A DNA stretch of 13,618 nucleotides from AC-32 sp035455445. GTDB taxonomy: Bacteria; Actinomycetota; Thermoleophilia; Gaiellales; Gaiellaceae. Both the position numbers and the translations under genes were made by a program. Location: assembly GCA_035455445.1 (NCBI GenBank), contig DATIFC010000091.1:1-13618 (forward strand). Direction: 5' to 3'. Positions 13,396 through 13,618 of the stretch are shown here, in pieces. How positions within the stretch are numbered: position 1 is the first letter of the stretch; each line of letters opens with the position of its first letter. The notes under the pieces were generated by a model. It worked only from the letters and a program-made list of their open reading frames with translations. It did not search any database and had not been told where the DNA came from.

Positions 13396-13618
13396 AGACC
13401 CTCGGGCGGGGGCTCGTCCTCGACCAGCCGCCGCTGCAGCACGCTGCGCGAGAGCACGCCGACCAGGGCATCGTCGTCCACGACCGGCACGCGCTCGGCG
13501 TCCCACTTCTCCAGCCGCGCGAAGGCCTCGTCCAGCGGCAGCTCGGGGTCGACCGTCCAGTTGGGAGGCTCCGCGATCTCCCCGACCGGCGTCGAGCGCG
13601 GGTCGCGGCCGGCGGCCA
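13380..13618 (-). CDS. CBS-domain protein, C-terminal part
   Basis: Partial gene: the last 78 codons and the TAG stop (13380-13382) are present, and the frame runs off the right edge. The visible part is most of one CBS motif: V-GEIAEPPNWTVDPELPLDE, then a helix AFARLEKWDAERVPVVDDD, then LVGVLSRSVLQRRL. CBS pairs bind adenine nucleotides and regulate a partner domain. The missing N-terminus could be a site-2 protease, a transporter, IMPDH-like or more CBS units; a site-2 (M50) protease with tandem CBS is a common actinobacterial form with this type of ending. The final 16 bp overlap the ppx 3' end in convergent orientation. Confidence 0.82.
   Translation of the reverse strand, partial: AAGRDPRSTPVGEIAEPPNWTVDPELPLDEAFARLEKWDAERVPVVDDDALVGVLSRSVLQRRLVEDEPPPEGLQQQV

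Noticed and set aside
12283..13506. Upstream extension of the hydrolase-cyclase frame on the minus strand (to about 856 residues)
   Set aside because: It would read through the tRNA-fMet and antisense to ppx, is Arg/Ala-rich without domain signals, and is explained by GC-rich third positions. The true start is at 12282.

Overview
The window is very GC-rich and densely coded on both strands. It has GTG starts, at least two starts that look leaderless, an initiator tRNA without encoded CCA, and several actinobacterial signatures: a LAL-type LuxR regulator, an RskA-like anti-sigma factor, and class III cyclases fused to TPR or alpha/beta-hydrolase domains. This suggests a high-GC actinobacterium, perhaps a soil Thermoleophilia (Gaiellales/Solirubrobacterales type). 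That placement is inference from gene style only. I see no insertion sequence, CRISPR array, plasmid gene or phage gene.

Left part (1-5220): the N-terminal piece of a zinc-independent MDR/quinone oxidoreductase (minus) diverges from a TPR protein ending in a class III nucleotidyl cyclase domain (plus). The TPR-cyclase converges on a 958-residue LAL regulator (minus) with an N-terminal ATPase and a C-terminal LuxR helix-turn-helix.

Middle (5221-10817): a secreted type 1 copper protein overlaps by 4 bp (ATGA) with an ECF sigma factor, with a strong hairpin between its stop and the sigma factor's second possible start. A membrane anti-sigma factor runs convergently, and the two stop codons share one CTAG. 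Next come a secreted RTX-like calcium-binding protein built from two abutting 213-residue modules, a terminator-like hairpin, two tiny proteins (76 and 58 aa) and a berberine-bridge-type FAD oxidoreductase.

Right part (10818-13618): a hairpin and a decayed 3' fragment of a tRNA lie 1.45 kb downstream of an intact initiator tRNA-fMet in the same orientation. Between them is one gene, an alpha/beta-hydrolase-cyclase fusion whose hydrolase domain has lost its nucleophile Ser and catalytic His. The tRNA shares a compact divergent promoter region with a Ppx/GppA phosphatase gene, which converges with a 16-bp overlap on the C-terminus of a CBS-domain protein cut by the window edge.

Most of the window concerns signalling: two cyclases with different sensor domains, an ATPase-regulated transcription factor, an ECF sigma/anti-sigma pair beside exported proteins, and a (p)ppGpp/polyphosphate phosphatase. 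The most interesting points are the pseudo-hydrolase cyclase, its att-like position between a tRNA and a tRNA fragment, the altered active sites of both cyclases, and the convergent sigma/anti-sigma arrangement.
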